Source of the DNA: JBLUOA01 sp048060095
Lineage (GTDB): Bacteria; Pseudomonadota; Alphaproteobacteria; Rhodobacterales; Rhodobacteraceae
Length of the DNA: 64,000 nucleotides
Assembly (NCBI RefSeq): GCF_048060095.1
Contig: NZ_JBLUOA010000001.1
Span: forward strand, 248,001-312,000
Reading direction: 5' to 3'
This document shows positions 62,700 to 64,000 of this stretch, one piece after another. How positions within the stretch are numbered: the first letter of the stretch is position 1; each line of letters starts with the position of its first letter. The position numbers and the translations under genes are program-made. Below the pieces are notes generated by a model. That model made no database searches, was not told the DNA's origin, and saw nothing but the letters and a program-made list of their open reading frames with translations.

Positions 62700-64000
62700 T
62701 TATTCTGCTGCAAGCGCCAGTGCTGACATCCCCTTCAGGATGTCGATAGCATAGGCGAGCTGATAGTCTTCCTCGCGCAGTTCTGCGGCGGCTTCGGCAG
62801 CAGCGCGTTCCTCTTCCAGCACTTTGCGCTGATCTTCGGAGATCGAGTCATTGTCGAGGCTGCCACGCAGATCGGCCTCTGACCGGATGCCGCGCGGGCC
62901 TTCCTCCTCCTCTTCCTCATCGGGGCGCTGGCGGGGTTGTTCAACGACGATGTCGGGCGATACGCCAAGCGCCTGGATTGAGCGGCCGGAAGGCGTGTAA
63001 TACCGCGCGGTGGTCAGGCGCATCGCGCCGTCGCCGCGCAGCGGCATGACCGTCTGAACAGATCCTTTGCCAAAGCTTTTCGTGCCGATCACGATGGCGC
63101 GGCGGTGATCCTGTAACGCGCCTGCTACGATTTCAGAGGCGGAGGCAGAGCCGCCATTGATCAGCACCACCATCGGTTTCCCGTCGGCAAGGTCGCCGGG
63201 GTTGGCGTTGAAGCGTTCGCCGTCTTCGGCGGCGCGGCCACGGGTCGAAACGATCTCTCCGGCTTCAAGGAAGGCGTCGGAAACGAGGATCGCCTGGTTG
63301 AGCAGACCGCCCGGATTGTTGCGAAGGTCCAGCACGAAGCCGTTGACGTTTTCCATGCCGCCGGCTTCTTCAACCGCTTCCATCATGCCGTCCCGCAGGT
63401 TGGGGAAAGTCTGGTCGTTGAACGTCGTCACGCGCAGAACCACGGTTTCGCCTTCGGTGCGGGTGCGCACGGCGGTCAGGGTGATTGTGTCGCGGATGAT
63501 CGAGACATCGAACGGCTCCGCCTCGCCTTCGCGGACGATGGTGATGATGATTTCCGACCCGACCGGCCCGCGCATCAGATCGACCGCTTCGTCGAGTGTC
63601 AGGCCCAGAACGCTCTCGCCATCGACATGGGTGATGAAATCGCCCGCCTCGATCCCGGCGGCGGCGGCAGGCGTGCCGTCAATCGGGGACACCACCTTGA
63701 CGAAACCCTCTTCCTGCGTGACCTCGATGCCGAGGCCGCCGAATTCGCCTCGCGTCTGTTCGCGCATCTCGTCGAAATCATCGGGTGGCAGGAAGCTTGA
63801 GTGCGGATCGAGCGAGCTGAGCATACCGTTGATCGCCGCTTCGATCAGTTCCGCCTCGTCCACCTCTTCGACATATTGCGAACGGATGCGTTCAAATATG
63901 TCGCCAAACAGATCAAGCTGTTCATAGACGTTTGTATTTCGCGTGGTTTCCTGCGCGATCAGCGGCCCCGCGATCTGCGTTGTAGCCACGACCCCGGCAA
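62700..64000 (-). CDS. ctpA: Carboxy-terminal processing protease CtpA, S41 family (5' end outside window)
   Basis: About 433 codons of this periplasmic S41 serine protease are visible; the frame stays open past the right edge, so the start is missing. After the end of a signal segment (GPLIAQE) it has QLDLFGDIFERIRSQYVEE and LDPHSSFLPP. A PDZ domain follows (GGLGIEVTQEEGFVKVVSPIDG; GIEAGDFITHVDGESV). The catalytic serine is in NGGSASASEIVAGALQDHRRA and the lysine in GTKSFGKGSVQTV. The acidic C-terminal insert (DEEEEEEGPRG) is notable. It leads the rppH unit. Confidence 0.95.
   Translation of the reverse strand, partial: AGVVATTQIAGPLIAQETTRNTNVYEQLDLFGDIFERIRSQYVEEVDEAELIEAAINGMLSSLDPHSSFLPPDDFDEMREQTRGEFGGLGIEVTQEEGFVKVVSPIDGTPAAAAGIEAGDFITHVDGESVLGLTLDEAVDLMRGPVGSEIIITIVREGEAEPFDVSIIRDTITLTAVRTRTEGETVVLRVTTFNDQTFPNLRDGMMEAVEEAGGMENVNGFVLDLRNNPGGLLNQAILVSDAFLEAGEIVSTRGRAAEDGERFNANPGDLADGKPMVVLINGGSASASEIVAGALQDHRRAIVIGTKSFGKGSVQTVMPLRGDGAMRLTTARYYTPSGRSIQALGVSPDIVVEQPRQRPDEEEEEEGPRGIRSEADLRGSLDNDSISEDQRKVLEEERAAAEAAAELREEDYQLAYAIDILKGMSALALAAE

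Noticed and set aside
1..64000. tRNA, rRNA, CRISPR, insertion sequence or prophage genes
   Set aside because: No cloverleaf, rRNA-like conserved tract, regularly spaced repeat, transposase, integrase or phage structural gene was seen.

Overview
The window reads as chromosomal DNA of a GC-rich alphaproteobacterium, most likely Rhodobacteraceae (Roseobacter group). This is inferred from gene content: an exosortase fused to an EpsI domain with a VPLPA-CTERM substrate, a UPF0314/DUF2585 membrane protein, an IalB-family protein, a DUF2783 partner of an FAD monooxygenase, and a serC-serA operon preceded by a structured leader. Coding density is very high. No rRNA, tRNA, IS element, prophage or CRISPR array was seen. 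The first and last genes are cut by the window edges.

Region 1 (1-23.6 kb) is an envelope and exopolysaccharide locus. On the minus strand lie a GT4 glycosyltransferase, a Wzx-like flippase, a 2OG-Fe(II) dioxygenase, a sulfotransferase and the exosortase XrtD-EpsI fusion. A type I secretion set (ABC exporter, HlyD adaptor, TolC-like lipoprotein) runs the other way. Then come a rhomboid protease, an outer-membrane beta-barrel protein, a Wza-like export protein, a BY-kinase-like CpsD, a Wzc-like chain-length protein and an ExeA-like ATPase. Reading away from these are a PrsT-like TPR lipoprotein and one VPLPA-CTERM protein closed by a clear terminator. Together they look like a complete system that makes, exports and perhaps sulfates a polysaccharide and sorts a surface protein.

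Region 2 (23.6-34.4 kb) holds a VOC protein, a hybrid histidine kinase with a degenerate extra receiver, and the divergent pair PAN-alpha-2-macroglobulin plus penicillin-binding protein 1C, followed by a MarR regulator.

Region 3 (34.5-44.8 kb) is amino-acid and aromatic catabolism: kbl-tdh for threonine, a membrane LytTR regulator, and the homogentisate pathway hmgA - small membrane protein - maiA - fahA. Beyond these are a UPF0314 protein and a metallo-hydrolase / FAD monooxygenase / DUF2783 module. The hmgA promoter carries a perfect palindrome between its -35 and -10 elements. One half of that palindrome recurs in front of the MarR gene.

Region 4 (44.8-64 kb) is mainly housekeeping: serine biosynthesis (serA, serC, serB), asparaginase, IalB-like protein, rlmN, a GT-B-like protein, a LOG-family protein, dapD, a Hint-domain protein, dapE, a DUF2064 protein, rnr, a lytic transglycosylase, rppH and ctpA.

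Start codons were reassigned in many genes from ribosome-binding sites and family N-termini. Functions are inferred from recognisable motifs, without database searches.
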